NCBI RefSeq assembly: GCF_032164335.1
Contig: NZ_CP134152.1
Location: forward strand, 4,712,001 to 4,776,000
DNA from: Winslowiella toletana
GTDB lineage: Bacteria > Pseudomonadota > Gammaproteobacteria > Enterobacterales > Enterobacteriaceae
Length of the DNA: 64,000 nt
Direction of reading: 5' to 3'
Shown: piece by piece, positions 1 through 9,803 of the stretch
Position numbering within the stretch: the first letter of the stretch is position 1
Layout: the number at the start of each line of letters is the position of its first letter
Program-made: the position numbers and the translations under genes
The notes under the pieces: model-generated
Told to the model about the DNA's origin: nothing
Database searches by the model: none
The model's input: only the letters and a program-made list of their open reading frames with translations

Positions 1-1211
1 GCCAACTTATTGATGAGGAACTCCATCGCATCGATCTCACCCATCGGGTGAATAATCTTACGCAGGATCCACATTTTCTGCAGCTCTTCCTGGGAAGTCA
101 GCAGCTCTTCTTTACGGGTACCCGAGCGATTATAGTCAATAGCCGGGAAGACGCGTTTTTCAGCAATTTTACGGGCGAGATGCAGCTCCATGTTACCGGT
201 GCCTTTAAACTCTTCGTAAATCACTTCATCCATCTTCGAACCGGTATCAACCAGTGCGGTCGCGATGATGGTCAGGCTTCCGCCCTCTTCCACGTTACGC
301 GCAGCACCGAAGAAACGCTTCGGACGATGCAGGGCGTTAGCATCCACACCACCGGTTAACACTTTACCGGAAGCCGGTACAACGGTGTTATAAGCACGCG
401 CCAGACGGGTAATGGAGTCAAGCAGGATGATCACATCTTTCTTGTGTTCAACCAGACGCTTGGCTTTCTCGATAACCATCTCGGCAACCTGCACGTGACG
501 TGAAGCCGGCTCATCAAAGGTGGAAGCAATCACTTCACCCTTAACCAGACGCTGCATTTCGGTCACTTCTTCCGGACGTTCGTCGATCAGCAATACCATC
601 AGCACACAATCAGGGTGATTGTAGGCAATGCTCTGCGCGATGTTCTGCAGCAGCATGGTTTTACCCGCTTTAGGCGGTGCGACGATCAAACCACGCTGGC
701 CACGACCGATTGGCGAAGCCAGGTCGAGTACACGTGCGGTTAAATCTTCGGTAGAACCATTACCACGCTCCATACGCAGACGAGAGTTAGCGTGCAGCGG
801 CGTTAAGTTCTCAAACAGAATTTTGCTACGCGCGTTTTCTGGTTTGTCGTAGTTAACCTCATTAACTTTCAGCAGTGCAAAGTAACGCTCGCCCTCTTTT
901 GGCGGACGAATTTTGCCTGAAATGGTATCACCAGTGCGGAGGTTAAAACGGCGGATTTGGCTGGGAGAAACGTAGATATCATCGGGACCGGCGAGGTAGG
1001 AGCTGTCTCCAGAACGGAGGAAACCAAATCCGTCCTGCAATATCTCCAATACGCCATCGCCGAAGATATCTTCGCCGCTTTTTGCATGCTGCTTAAGGAT
1101 GGCGAAAATGATGTCCTGTTTGCGCATGCGGGCCAGGTTTTCCAGCCCCATATTTTCGCCGAGAGTTATCAGATCAGAAACCGGCGTATTTTTTAATTCG
1201 GTAAGATTCAT
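1..1211 (-). CDS. rho: Transcription termination factor Rho (3' end beyond window)
   Basis: Rho is a hexameric RNA-dependent ATPase that binds C-rich nascent RNA and releases RNA polymerase at factor-dependent terminators. The minus-strand frame starts at ATG 1211 ([14 protein letters not shown]) and stays open to base 1, giving about 403 of the usual 419 codons; only the last ~16 codons are missing. The N-terminal RNA-binding fold (about residues 1-130) is followed by the ATPase core. The P-loop PPKAGKT is encoded near 650-690, and the conserved [11 protein letters not shown] segment near 570-600. It lies downstream of trxA, in the E. coli order trxA-rho. The 363-base leader suggests autogenous control, which is known for rho. 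Identity is secure. Confidence 0.97.
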   Translation of the reverse strand, partial: MNLTELKNTPVSDLITLGENMGLENLARMRKQDIIFAILKQHAKSGEDIFGDGVLEILQDGFGFLRSGDSSYLAGPDDIYVSPSQIRRFNLRTGDTISGKIRPPKEGERYFALLKVNEVNYDKPENARSKILFENLTPLHANSRLRMERGNGSTEDLTARVLDLASPIGRGQRGLIVAPPKAGKTMLLQNIAQSIAYNHPDCVLMVLLIDERPEEVTEMQRLVKGEVIASTFDEPASRHVQVAEMVIEKAKRLVEHKKDVIILLDSITRLARAYNTVVPASGKVLTGGVDANALHRPKRFFGAARNVEEGGSLTIIATALVDTGSKMDEVIYEEFKGTGNMELHLARKIAEKRVFPAIDYNRSGTRKEELLTSQEELQKMWILRKIIHPMGEIDAMEFLINKL

Positions 1212-1574
1212 AATGGTGGGTTCTTAAACTCGGGGTAAATCTCGAAATGATTGTCGTGAATGGTATGGCAATATCGTCCATGCCTGTTATATGGCACTGT
1301 TTCCGTTGTCCGCTCGGCGATCATTTGCAGGAAAATGCTGATCTGAAAACGAGGAGACGGTTGGAACGCGATGCCGGAAATTATTGATGCTAGCCGTCAG
1401 ATTGCTGAATGCCTGAAAATTTCGGTGCGAAATACAGTATTCAACAAGGGAAAATCTAAGATTCAAACTACAGGTAAGTAAGTTTGCAATGCAGTAAAAG
1501 TAAGTTAGCACGCTTAAAGCCGGGCGTCTAGCGGTCTGCGTAAAATTAAGAAGACCGCCAGAGCCGACCAGGGT
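1212..1574 (-). promoter_or_regulatory. trxA-rho intergenic region / rho leader
   Basis: This 363-base stretch separates trxA from rho. In E. coli the equivalent stretch holds the rho promoter and a long leader with the rhoL peptide and Rho-dependent autoregulation. I could not recognise a rhoL homologue. Visible items are a 7-bp inverted repeat just after trxA (1531-1537 with 1552-1558) and a 38-codon frame (1208-1324) whose stop overlaps the rho start. The longer open frame at 1287-1511 has no recognisable similarity and no good ribosome site. The leader assignment is by context; the exact promoter was not resolved. Confidence 0.5.
1531..1558 (-). other. Hairpin downstream of trxA
   Basis: The arms GCGGTCT (1531-1537) and AGACCGC (1552-1558) are exact inverted repeats with a 14-base loop, placed 17 bases after the trxA stop. 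No T-run follows on the minus strand, so it looks more like a 3'-end stabilising hairpin or a weak terminator than a strong intrinsic terminator. Confidence 0.4.
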
Positions 1575-1907
1575 TTAGCCCAGATTTGCGTTCAGGAACT
1601 CTTTCAGTTGGCCTTTAGACAGTGCGCCAACTTTAGTTGCTGCCACTTCACCGTTTTTGAATAACAACAGTGTCGGGATGCCGCGAATACCGTACTTAGG
1701 CGCAGTGCCTGGGTTTTCATCGATATTCAGCTTCGCGATAGTCAGCTTACCTTCGTACTCGTCAGCGACTTCATCCAGAATCGGTGCAATCATTTTGCAT
1801 GGGCCACACCACTCTGCCCAGAAATCAACCAGCGTTAAACCTTCGGCTTTCAGGACGTCGGTTTCGAAGCTGTCATCGGTCAGGTGAACAATTTTATCGC
1901 TGCTCAT
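1575..1907 (-). CDS. trxA: Thioredoxin 1
   Basis: This small cytoplasmic disulfide reductase is kept reduced by thioredoxin reductase and NADPH; it serves ribonucleotide reductase, PAPS reductase and methionine sulfoxide reductases. The 110-residue frame has the active-site motif WCGPC at residues 33-37 and the conserved cis-proline at about 78 (GIPT). The whole thioredoxin fold is present; E. coli TrxA is one residue shorter. It is divergent from rhlB, with 117 bases between starts, and lies upstream of rho on the same strand, as in E. coli. There is nothing unusual in the sequence. Confidence 0.98.
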   Translation of the reverse strand: MSSDKIVHLTDDSFETDVLKAEGLTLVDFWAEWCGPCKMIAPILDEVADEYEGKLTIAKLNIDENPGTAPKYGIRGIPTLLLFKNGEVAATKVGALSKGQLKEFLNANLG

Positions 1908-2024
1908 GTCTTACTCCACAAGATTATGCCTGGCTGGTTGGCGTAAAATCTGCCAACTTAGGTTGACTTTATTTCACCGGATACGCTTTCGTAAAGCAAT
2001 AGTAAGCTGATATTCTACCACACT

Positions 2025-3320
2025 ATGAGCAAAACACACTTAACCGAACAGAAGTTTTCCGACTTCGCCCTGCACCCTCAGGTGATTGAAGCCCTTGAAA
2101 GTAAAGGGTTTCATAACTGCACGCCTATCCAGGCGCTCGCATTACCTTTCACGCTCGAAGGGCGTGATGTAGCAGGTCAGGCGCAAACCGGTACCGGCAA
2201 AACGATGGCGTTTCTGACGTCAACGTTCCATCATCTTCTTTCTCACCCGGCTGCTGAAGGTCGCCAGGTGAATCAACCGCGCGCGCTAATCATGGCTCCA
2301 ACGCGTGAACTGGCCGTGCAAATCCATGCTGATGCTGAACCTCTGACTAAGTCTACCGGCCTGAAATTAGGACTGGCTTACGGCGGTGATGGTTACGATA
2401 AACAGCTTAAAGTGCTGGAAAGCGGTGTGGACGTGCTGATTGGCACCACTGGTCGTCTGATCGACTATGCCAAGCAGAACCATATCAACCTCGGCGCCAT
2501 TCAGGTCGTGGTACTCGATGAAGCCGATCGCATGTTCGATCTTGGTTTTATTAAAGACATCCGCTGGTTATTCCGCCGTATGCCGGCCACCAATCAGCGT
2601 CTTAATATGCTGTTCTCCGCCACGCTCTCCTGGCGCGTTCGTGAGCTAGCTTTCGAACATATGAACAACGCAGAGTACATTGAAGTCGAGCCAGAGCAGA
2701 AAACCGGCCACCGCATTCAGGAAGAGCTGTTCTACCCTTCTAACGAAGAGAAGATGCGTTTATTACAGACGCTGCTGGAAGAAGAGTGGCCAGATCGCGC
2801 GATCGTGTTTGCCAACACCAAACACCGCTGTGAAGACGTCTGGGGCCACCTGGCTGCTGACGGGCATCGCGTTGGTTTGCTGACCGGCGATGTGGCGCAG
2901 AAAAAACGCCTGCGTATTCTTGAAGATTTCACCAAAGGTGATGTAGACATTCTGGTCGCAACCGACGTTGCCGCGCGTGGTTTGCATATCCCTGCCGTGA
3001 CTCACGTGTTTAACTACGACTTGCCCGACGATCGCGAAGACTACGTGCACCGCATCGGCCGTACCGGTCGTGCTGGCGCCAGCGGTCACTCGATTAGCCT
3101 CGCTTGTGAAGAGTACGCACTCAACCTGCCGGCAATCGAAGAGTATATCGGCCACAGCATTCCGGTCAGTAAATACAACAGCGATGCGCTGATGACCGAT
3201 TTGCCACCGCCGAAGCGCTTAACGCGTAATCGCTCAGGCAATGGTCCGCGCCGGGGTGGTAACAACAACAATCGTCGTGGTAGTGCGCCGCGCAACAATA
3301 ACCGTAAACGTTCGAGTTAA
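2025..3320 (+). CDS. rhlB: ATP-dependent DEAD-box RNA helicase RhlB
   Basis: RhlB is the helicase of the RNA degradosome. It unwinds structured RNA so that PNPase and RNase E can degrade it, and is recruited by the RNase E C-terminal region. The 431-residue product has the Q motif (TPIQ, about 33-36), motif I AQTGTGKT (53-60), motif Ia PTREL, motif II DEAD (165-168), motif III SAT (about 198), and motif [12 protein letters not shown] in the second RecA domain. The tail is basic and rich in Arg, Gly and Asn, typical of RhlB and used for RNA contact. It is about ten residues longer than the E. coli protein, mostly in that tail. The gppA start follows seven bases after its stop, so the two are probably co-transcribed. 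Confidence 0.97.
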   Translation: MSKTHLTEQKFSDFALHPQVIEALESKGFHNCTPIQALALPFTLEGRDVAGQAQTGTGKTMAFLTSTFHHLLSHPAAEGRQVNQPRALIMAPTRELAVQIHADAEPLTKSTGLKLGLAYGGDGYDKQLKVLESGVDVLIGTTGRLIDYAKQNHINLGAIQVVVLDEADRMFDLGFIKDIRWLFRRMPATNQRLNMLFSATLSWRVRELAFEHMNNAEYIEVEPEQKTGHRIQEELFYPSNEEKMRLLQTLLEEEWPDRAIVFANTKHRCEDVWGHLAADGHRVGLLTGDVAQKKRLRILEDFTKGDVDILVATDVAARGLHIPAVTHVFNYDLPDDREDYVHRIGRTGRAGASGHSISLACEEYALNLPAIEEYIGHSIPVSKYNSDALMTDLPPPKRLTRNRSGNGPRRGGNNNNRRGSAPRNNNRKRSS

Positions 3321-3327
3321 GTCAGCC

Positions 3328-4812
3328 ATGCTAAGCACCTCGTCACTCTATGCTGCAATAGACCTCGGGTCGAACAGCTTTCATATGTTAGTGGTGCGCG
3401 AGGTGGCGGGCAATATCCAGACCGTTGCGCGTATAAAGCGTAAAGTGCGTCTCGCTGCGGGCCTCGACCCGAAAAATCATCTGTCGGATGAAGCGATGGC
3501 GCGCGGCTGGCAGTGTCTGAAACTGTTCTCCGAGCAGTTGCAGGACATTCCGCCAGAGCAGATTCGCGTGGTGGCAACCGCCACGCTGCGTCTGGCAGCC
3601 AACGCGGATGCCTTTCTGCATACCGCCGGGGAAATTCTCGGTTGCCCGATTAACGTTATCACCGGCGAAGAAGAGGCGCGCCTGATTTATCAGGGTGTTG
3701 CTCACACTACCGGTGGTTCCGATCGGCGTTTAGTGGTGGATATTGGCGGTGGTAGTACCGAACTGGTCACCGGCAGTGGTTCACAAGCGACCTCGCTGTT
3801 CAGTTTATCGATGGGTTGTGTCACCTGGCTGGAACGCTACTTCACCGATCGCCATTTGGGCAAGGCGAACTTTGAGCAGGCCGAACAGGCAGCACGTGCC
3901 ATGATTCAACCCATAACCGATACCTTGCGAAGCCACGGCTGGCAAGTCTGTGTCGGTGCTTCCGGCACCGTTCAGGCATTGCAGGAGATTATGGTGGCGC
4001 AGGGAATGGACGAGCGCATCACTCTCAGTAAACTGCAGCAGCTAAAACAGCGCGCTATTCAGTGCGGTAAACTGGAAGAGCTTGAAATTGAAGGGCTTAC
4101 GCTGGAACGTGCGCTGGTGTTTCCGAGTGGCTTATCGATTCTGATCGCCATTTTTCAGGAGCTGAATATTGAAAGCATGTTGCTGGCAGGCGGCGCACTG
4201 CGCGAAGGCCTGGTGTATGGCATGCTGCATCTGCCTGTTGACCGCGATATCCGCAGCCGCACGCTGCAAAATGTTCAGCGCCGTTTTGCCATTGATGCCG
4301 AGCAGGCAGAGCGCGTGCGTCAGCTGGCGCAAACTTTTTCCCGCCAGGTGAACCAGCAGTGGAAGCTGGATGATCGATGTCGGGAGCTGCTGGAAAGTGC
4401 CAGCCTGATCCACGAAATTGGCCTCAGCGTCGATTTCAAACAGGCACCGCAACATGCTGCCTATTTAGTTCGTCATCTTGACCTGCCCGGCTATACTCCC
4501 GCTCAGAAAAAACTGCTGGCAACTTTGCTACAAAATCAGGGAAACAGCATCGATCTGGCGCTATTAAGCCAACAAAATGCCGTACCGCCGCGTATGGCAG
4601 AGCGTATGTGCCGATTGTTGCGACTGGCGATTATTTTTGCCAGCCGACGTCGTGATGATGCCCTGCCAGCGGTACGATTGCAGGCTGATGATGACACTTT
4701 GCATCTGACCTTACCCGCTGGCTGGCTGGAGGCGCATCCCTTACGCGCTGAATTGCTCGAGCAGGAAAGTCACTGGCAGAGTTATGTTCACTGGCCGCTA
4801 ACGATTTCCTGA
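3328..4812 (+). CDS. gppA: Guanosine-5'-triphosphate,3'-diphosphate pyrophosphatase (exopolyphosphatase family)
   Basis: GppA converts pppGpp to ppGpp and can also hydrolyse polyphosphate, linking it to the stringent response. I take ATG 3328, giving 494 residues, the same length as E. coli GppA. The frame is open further upstream, but that part overlaps the low-complexity rhlB tail and does not look like protein. The N-terminus [19 protein letters not shown] holds the first ASKHA phosphate loop. A second loop, DIGGGSTEL, lies near residue 140, and the C-terminal half matches the HD-like helical domain of Ppx/GppA. The gene converges with rep, with two bases between the stops and no room for a dedicated terminator. 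Confidence 0.96.
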   Translation: MLSTSSLYAAIDLGSNSFHMLVVREVAGNIQTVARIKRKVRLAAGLDPKNHLSDEAMARGWQCLKLFSEQLQDIPPEQIRVVATATLRLAANADAFLHTAGEILGCPINVITGEEEARLIYQGVAHTTGGSDRRLVVDIGGGSTELVTGSGSQATSLFSLSMGCVTWLERYFTDRHLGKANFEQAEQAARAMIQPITDTLRSHGWQVCVGASGTVQALQEIMVAQGMDERITLSKLQQLKQRAIQCGKLEELEIEGLTLERALVFPSGLSILIAIFQELNIESMLLAGGALREGLVYGMLHLPVDRDIRSRTLQNVQRRFAIDAEQAERVRQLAQTFSRQVNQQWKLDDRCRELLESASLIHEIGLSVDFKQAPQHAAYLVRHLDLPGYTPAQKKLLATLLQNQGNSIDLALLSQQNAVPPRMAERMCRLLRLAIIFASRRRDDALPAVRLQADDDTLHLTLPAGWLEAHPLRAELLEQESHWQSYVHWPLTIS

Positions 4813-4814
4813 GA

Positions 4815-6836
4815 CTAGCCGCCTTTCGCCTTATCAATCATCGCACGTAAATTGGCTACCCGACTCTGGCCAGTTTGCATGCGTTCTTGCGCGCTGACCA
4901 CTTTACGTTCGCTTTCCCATTTCAGATCGTCCTGCGGCAGTTCCAGCAGAAAACGGCTCGGCTCTGGCCGCACCATTTCGCCATACTGACGGCGCTCGCG
5001 GCACAAAGTAAAGGTCAGCTCTTTCTGCGCGCGGGTGATACCAACATAGGCCAGACGGCGCTCTTCCTCGACGTTATCTTCATCAATACTGCTCTGATGC
5101 GGCAGCAGCCCCTCTTCCATACCAACCAGATAAACGTACGGGAACTCCAGGCCTTTAGAGGCGTGCAATGTCATCAGCTGAACCTGATCAAGCTCTTCAT
5201 CGCTTTCGCCACGCTCCATCATGTCGCGCAGCGTAAAGCGCGTCACCACCTGAGTTAAACTCATCGGCTCGTCTATATCGCTGCCTTCCAGCATTTCCGA
5301 CATCCACTGGAACAGGGTATTGACGTTTTTCATGCGCATTTCAGCCGCTTTAGGACTGGCCGAGGTTTCAAATAGCCAGCTTTCATAGTCGATACCGCGA
5401 ATCAAATCCCGCACCGCCTCAATCGGCTCACGCTCTGCCAGACGGGCAATTTCCTGTAACCAGCCGGTGAAACGCTGCAAGGATTCAAGACCCCGCCCGG
5501 TTAACGTCTGGCTAAGCCCCATATCAAAGCTGGCGCTTAACAGGCTCTTGTTGCGCAGCATCGCCCACTCTCCCAGCTTCTGCAGCGTCGCCGGGCCAAT
5601 TTCGCGCCGTGGCGTGTTCACAATGCGCAGAAAAGCACTGTCGTCATCAGCATTAGTAAGAATGCGCAGATAGGCCAGCAGGTCCTTAATTTCCGGACGC
5701 GAGAAAAATGAGGTGCCGCCCGAGATACGATAAGGGATCCGGTTCTGCATCAGCATTTTTTCAAATACCCGCGACTGGTGATTGCCGCGATAAAGAATGG
5801 CGTAATCTTTATACTGCGTTTTATTAATAAAGTGATGGGCGATCAGCTCGCCGGTGACACGCTCCGCCTCATGCTCTTCATGGTTGGCCGTCACCACTTT
5901 CAACTCTGCACCGTAGCCCAGTTCGGAAAACAGTCGCTTTTCAAACACGTGCGGGTTGTTGGCAATCAGGATATTAGCCGCTTTCAGAATACGCTCGGAG
6001 GAACGATAGTTCTGCTCCAGCTTGATCACCTGCAATGCCGGGAAATCTTCTTTCAGCAATACCAGATTTTGCGGCCGCGCACCGCGCCAGGAGTAAATCG
6101 ACTGGTCGTCGTCGCCCACGACGGTAAAACGCGCGCGCGATCCCACCAGCAGCTTGACCAGTTCGTACTGGCTGGTGTTGGTATCCTGATATTCATCCAC
6201 CAGCAGGTAGCGAATACGCTGTTGCCAGCGCTCACGCACCTCTTCATTACGTTGCAGCAGCAAGGTCGGCAGCAAAATCAGATCGTCAAAATCCAGCACA
6301 TTGCAGGACTTCAGGTGACGATCGTATAACGCATAACAATGCGCAAAGATTTTATCTCGCTCACCGCTGACCTGCGCCGCAGCGCGTGGAGGATCGATCA
6401 GATCGTTTTTCCAGTTGGAGATGGTCGAGATCAGCTGTTGCAGCAGATTTTTATCATTCTCCAGCCACTCTTCCGTCAGATCTTTTAACAGCGCCAGCTG
6501 ATCCTGATCGTCAAACAGCGAGAAGTTGGATTTCATTCCCAGCGCCGCATACTCGCGTTTAATAATTTCCAGCCCCAGCGTATGGAATGTGGAAATCATC
6601 AGCCCGCGCGCTTCTTTGCGGCCAAGGGTTTGCGCCACACGCTCTTTCATTTCGCGCGAGGCTTTATTGGTAAAAGTCACCGCCGCAATATGGCGCGCCT
6701 GGTAACCGCATTCACGGATCAGATGGGCAATCTTATTGGTTATCACCCGCGTCTTGCCGGAACCCGCTCCCGCCAGCACCAGACAAGGTCCGGTGACAAA
6801 TTCTACCGCTTGTTGTTGGCCAGGATTCAGACGCAT
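4815..6836 (-). CDS. rep: ATP-dependent DNA helicase Rep
   Basis: Rep is a 3'-5' superfamily 1 helicase that travels with the replisome through DnaB contact and clears protein roadblocks. It is also needed by filamentous and some other phages. I choose ATG 6836 ([13 protein letters not shown]), which gives 673 residues as in E. coli; an in-frame ATG four codons upstream is less likely. Visible motifs are Walker A AGAGSGKT (22-29), motif Ia TFTNKA, motif [14 protein letters not shown], motif [16 protein letters not shown], motif IV QNYRS, motif [13 protein letters not shown] and motif [11 protein letters not shown]. It is convergent with gppA and divergent from ppiC (88 bases). Confidence 0.97.
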   Translation of the reverse strand: MRLNPGQQQAVEFVTGPCLVLAGAGSGKTRVITNKIAHLIRECGYQARHIAAVTFTNKASREMKERVAQTLGRKEARGLMISTFHTLGLEIIKREYAALGMKSNFSLFDDQDQLALLKDLTEEWLENDKNLLQQLISTISNWKNDLIDPPRAAAQVSGERDKIFAHCYALYDRHLKSCNVLDFDDLILLPTLLLQRNEEVRERWQQRIRYLLVDEYQDTNTSQYELVKLLVGSRARFTVVGDDDQSIYSWRGARPQNLVLLKEDFPALQVIKLEQNYRSSERILKAANILIANNPHVFEKRLFSELGYGAELKVVTANHEEHEAERVTGELIAHHFINKTQYKDYAILYRGNHQSRVFEKMLMQNRIPYRISGGTSFFSRPEIKDLLAYLRILTNADDDSAFLRIVNTPRREIGPATLQKLGEWAMLRNKSLLSASFDMGLSQTLTGRGLESLQRFTGWLQEIARLAEREPIEAVRDLIRGIDYESWLFETSASPKAAEMRMKNVNTLFQWMSEMLEGSDIDEPMSLTQVVTRFTLRDMMERGESDEELDQVQLMTLHASKGLEFPYVYLVGMEEGLLPHQSSIDEDNVEEERRLAYVGITRAQKELTFTLCRERRQYGEMVRPEPSRFLLELPQDDLKWESERKVVSAQERMQTGQSRVANLRAMIDKAKGG

Positions 6837-6924
6837 AGGGGAAGTCACTCAATGAAATTGCGGAGGGAAGAAATAATAGCGTGGTAGTATAGCGAGCGGA
6901 AACCCTAAGACTCAAGGTACGATA

Positions 6925-7206
6925 ATGGCAAAAACCGCGGCAGCATTGCATATCCTTGTTAAGGAAGAGAAACAGGCTCTGGATATTCTGGAGCAACTGA
7001 AAAATGGCGGCGACTTCGAGAAGCTGGCGAAGAAGCACTCCACCTGCCCGTCAGGCAAAAAAGGCGGACATTTAGGTGAGTTCAAGCAAGGGGCGATGGT
7101 TCCTGCTTTTGATAAAGTGGTGTTCTCCTGCCCGCTGCTGGAACCTTACGGTCCCCTGCACACGCAGTTCGGTTACCACATCATTAAAGTGTTGTACCGC
7201 AATTAA
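6925..7206 (+). CDS. ppiC: Peptidyl-prolyl cis-trans isomerase C (parvulin)
   Basis: This is a free-standing cytoplasmic parvulin that isomerises X-Pro bonds. At 93 residues it consists of the single rotamase domain, with the family blocks ALHILVK at the N-terminus, [13 protein letters not shown] in the middle and [10 protein letters not shown] at the C-terminus. There is no signal peptide. It is convergent with ilvC, as in E. coli, and the two are separated by back-to-back hairpins. Confidence 0.97.
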   Translation: MAKTAAALHILVKEEKQALDILEQLKNGGDFEKLAKKHSTCPSGKKGGHLGEFKQGAMVPAFDKVVFSCPLLEPYGPLHTQFGYHIIKVLYRN

Positions 7207-7252
7207 AAAAGGCGCCCGAGGGCGCCTTGTAAAGGCGGCGTTTACGCCGCCC
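7207..7252. terminator. Paired hairpins between ppiC and ilvC
   Basis: The first hairpin has arms GGCGCC at 7211-7216 and 7221-7226, flanked by A- and T-rich bases, and serves ppiC. The second has arms GGCGGCG (7234-7240) and CGCCGCC (7245-7251); read on the minus strand it is followed by TTT and serves ilvC. T-runs are short in both, so termination strength is uncertain. Confidence 0.7.
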
Positions 7253-7256
7253 TGAT

Positions 7257-8732
7257 TTAGCCCGCTACCGCAATACGTTTCATATCGGTCATATAGCCAC
7301 GCAGTTTGCGGCCAACTGATTCGATTGGATGATTGCGAATCGCTTCGTTAACATCACGCAGCTGTGCGTTATCCACTGTCGTGGTAGCCACTGCTTTGCC
7401 CAGATCGCCAGCCTGCAATGTGGTCATAAACTCTTTCAGCAGTGGCACTGCTGCATAAGAGAACAGGTAGTTACCATATTCTGCGGTATCAGAGATAACC
7501 ACGTTCATTTCATACAGACGCTTACGTGCAATGGTGTTGGCAATCAGCGGCAGTTCATGCAGTGATTCATAGTAAGCAGACTCTTCAATGATGCCCGCAT
7601 CAACCATGGTTTCGAATGCCAGTTCAACACCCGCTTTGACCATCGCAATCATCAGCACGCCCTGATCGAAGTAGTCCTGCTCAGCAATCTTACCGTCGAA
7701 CTGTGGAGCGATTTCAAATGCCGTTTTACCGGTCTCTTCACGCCAGCCCAGCAGTTTCTTATCGTCGTTGGCCCAGTCTGCCATCATGCCGGAGGAGAAT
7801 TCACCGGAAATGATGTCATCCATATGTTTCTGGAACAGCGGCGCCATAATCTCTTTCAGCTGCTCAGACAGTGCGAAAGCACGCAGTTTCGCCGGGTTAG
7901 ACAGGCGATCCATCATCAGGGTGATACCGCCCTGCTTCAGCGCTTCGGTCACGGTTTCCCAGCCAAACTGAATCAGTTTTTCTGCGTAAGCCGGGTCTGT
8001 GCCCTCTGCTACCAGCTTGTCGAAGCACAGCAGTGAACCGGCCTGCAGCATGCCGCACAGGATGGTCTGCTCGCCCATCAGGTCAGATTTCACTTCAGCA
8101 ACGAAAGAAGACTCCAGAACGCCGGCACGGTGGCCGCCGGTGGCCGCAGCCCAGGCTTTAGCAATCGCCATGCCTTCGCCTTTAGGATCGTTTTCCGGGT
8201 GAACCGCGATCAGCGTAGGGACGCCGAAACCACGTTTGTACTCTTCACGCACTTCGGTGCCCGGACATTTTGGCGCAACCATCACTACGGTGATGTCTTT
8301 GCGAACCTGCTCACCCACTTCAACGATGTTAAAGCCGTGAGAATAGCCCAGTGCTGCGCCATCTTTCATCAGTGGCTGAACCGCCTGAACCACCGCCGAG
8401 TGCTGCTTGTCCGGAGTCAGGTTAACCACCAGGTCGGCCTGTGGGATCAGATCTTCGTAAGTTCCTACTTTGAAACCGTTTTCGGTCGCTTTCCGCCATG
8501 ATGCGCGTTTCTCTGCAATCGCTTCTGCGCGCAGAGCGTAAGCCACATCCAGACCAGAATCGCGCATGTTCAGACCCTGGTTCAGGCCCTGAGCACCACA
8601 ACCAACGATGACGACTTTTTTACCTTTCAGGTAGCTTGCTTCATCAGCAAATTCATCACGCGTCATAAAGCGACATTTACCTAATTGCGCTAACTGGTTG
8701 CGCAGGTTCAAAGTATTGAAATAGTTAGCCAT
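7257..8732 (-). CDS. ilvC: Ketol-acid reductoisomerase (class II, NADP-dependent)
   Basis: This is the second common step of isoleucine and valine synthesis: Mg-dependent alkyl migration and NADPH reduction of acetolactate or acetohydroxybutyrate. ATG 8732 gives 491 residues, the length of the E. coli long (class II) enzyme with duplicated C-terminal knotted domains. The extra ten in-frame upstream codons are ignored because [11 protein letters not shown] is the conserved N-terminus. The nucleotide-binding glycine motif [14 protein letters not shown] lies at about residues 39-52, and metal-site blocks such as [11 protein letters not shown] are present. The gene is divergent from its activator ilvY. 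In E. coli, IlvY with the substrate induces ilvC, and the arrangement here is the same. Confidence 0.98.
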   Translation of the reverse strand: MANYFNTLNLRNQLAQLGKCRFMTRDEFADEASYLKGKKVVIVGCGAQGLNQGLNMRDSGLDVAYALRAEAIAEKRASWRKATENGFKVGTYEDLIPQADLVVNLTPDKQHSAVVQAVQPLMKDGAALGYSHGFNIVEVGEQVRKDITVVMVAPKCPGTEVREEYKRGFGVPTLIAVHPENDPKGEGMAIAKAWAAATGGHRAGVLESSFVAEVKSDLMGEQTILCGMLQAGSLLCFDKLVAEGTDPAYAEKLIQFGWETVTEALKQGGITLMMDRLSNPAKLRAFALSEQLKEIMAPLFQKHMDDIISGEFSSGMMADWANDDKKLLGWREETGKTAFEIAPQFDGKIAEQDYFDQGVLMIAMVKAGVELAFETMVDAGIIEESAYYESLHELPLIANTIARKRLYEMNVVISDTAEYGNYLFSYAAVPLLKEFMTTLQAGDLGKAVATTTVDNAQLRDVNEAIRNHPIESVGRKLRGYMTDMKRIAVAG

Positions 8733-8898
8733 GGGTACTCCGTATGAGGTTGTGTTTATCATTTATTCTGGTGGCGTGGCGGTTATTTGCCTCACCGTTA
8801 ATTGTCCCCATCATATGACAGGAAATGCATTGCTTAAATTGATATATTAACAACGTGACATTGCAAGAACTGCAACGCAAAAACGAGGCCCGCATCGC
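8733..8898. promoter_or_regulatory. Divergent ilvY-ilvC control region with IlvY-like operator
   Basis: These 166 bases lie between the divergent starts. The clearest site is the inverted repeat TTGCA (8861-8865) and TGCAA (8871-8875) with five bases between, which has the T-N11-A form of LysR-family operators. A TATGAT-like -10 element for ilvC can be read on the minus strand near 8812-8818, with a poor -35, as expected for an activator-dependent promoter. The operator role is inferred from the known ilvYC system and the position. Confidence 0.6.
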
Positions 8899-9780
8899 AT
8901 GGATTTACGTGACCTGAAACTCTTCCTGCATCTGGCGGAAAGCCGCCATTTTGGCCGCTCGGCGCGCGCCATGCACGTCAGCCCTTCAACGCTGTCGCGC
9001 CAGATTCAGCGTCTGGAAGAGGATCTTGGCCAGGCGCTGTTTTTACGTGATAACCGTACTGTTACGCTGACCGATGCCGGTGAACGCCTGCGCCAGTTCG
9101 CCCAGCATACTTTGTTGCAATATCAGCAACTGCGCCACGCTATCGGTCAGAACGGCCCGTCGCTTAGCGGTGAAATGCGGCTGTTTTGCTCGGTTACCGC
9201 CGCCTACAGCCATTTGCCACCGATTCTTGACCGCTTCCGTGCTGAACATCCACTGGTTGAAATTAAGCTGACAACCGGTGACGCCGCCGATGCAGTGGAG
9301 AAGGTCCAGTCTGCCGAAGCGGATCTGGCCATTGCCGGACGCCCGGAAACCTTACCGGGGAGTATCGACTTTACGCCGCTCGGCTATATTCCGCTGGTAT
9401 TAATCGCACCGGCGCTGTCTTGTCCGGTGCGCAGTCAGGCGACTCAGGAGGAGCCTGACTGGTCGCAGATTCCATTTATCCTGCCGGAACAAGGCCCGGC
9501 GCGTCGGCGTATCGACTTATGGTTCCGCCGCCAACGCATTGCCAATCCGCTGATTTACGCCACGGTATCCGGGCATGAGGCGATTGTGTCGATGGTGGCA
9601 CTGGGCTGCGGTATTGCGTTGCTGCCGGACGTGGTGCTGGAGAACAGCCCTGAACCGGTACGTAATCGCGTGCTGGTGCTGGAGAATATCGAATCAGTTG
9701 CACCGTTCGAACTGGGCGTTTGCGTTCAAAAAAAGCGGCTCAATGAGCCGCTTATCGATGCATTCTGGAGCCTGCTGTAG
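8899..9780 (+). CDS. ilvY: LysR-type transcriptional activator IlvY
   Basis: IlvY activates ilvC when acetolactate or acetohydroxybutyrate is present and represses its own gene. The 293-residue product has an N-terminal winged helix-turn-helix (about 1-60) with the motif FGRSARAMHVSPSTLSRQI, followed by a periplasmic-binding-protein-like effector domain. E. coli IlvY is four residues longer at the C-terminus. It is divergent from ilvC, and its stop is 23 bases from the ilvA stop on the other strand, as in E. coli. Confidence 0.96.
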   Translation: MDLRDLKLFLHLAESRHFGRSARAMHVSPSTLSRQIQRLEEDLGQALFLRDNRTVTLTDAGERLRQFAQHTLLQYQQLRHAIGQNGPSLSGEMRLFCSVTAAYSHLPPILDRFRAEHPLVEIKLTTGDAADAVEKVQSAEADLAIAGRPETLPGSIDFTPLGYIPLVLIAPALSCPVRSQATQEEPDWSQIPFILPEQGPARRRIDLWFRRQRIANPLIYATVSGHEAIVSMVALGCGIALLPDVVLENSPEPVRNRVLVLENIESVAPFELGVCVQKKRLNEPLIDAFWSLL

Positions 9781-9803
9781 GAGAGCCGTTCACAACTCCC
9801 GCG

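Noticed and set aside
1287-1511. 74-codon minus-strand frame in the rho leader
   Set aside because: No recognisable similarity, no ribosome site, and it covers the expected promoter and leader region.
3241-3327. N-terminal extension of gppA by 29 residues
   Set aside because: It overlaps the Arg/Gly/Asn-rich rhlB tail and reads as low-complexity Val/Thr/Arg. The conserved start is at 3328.
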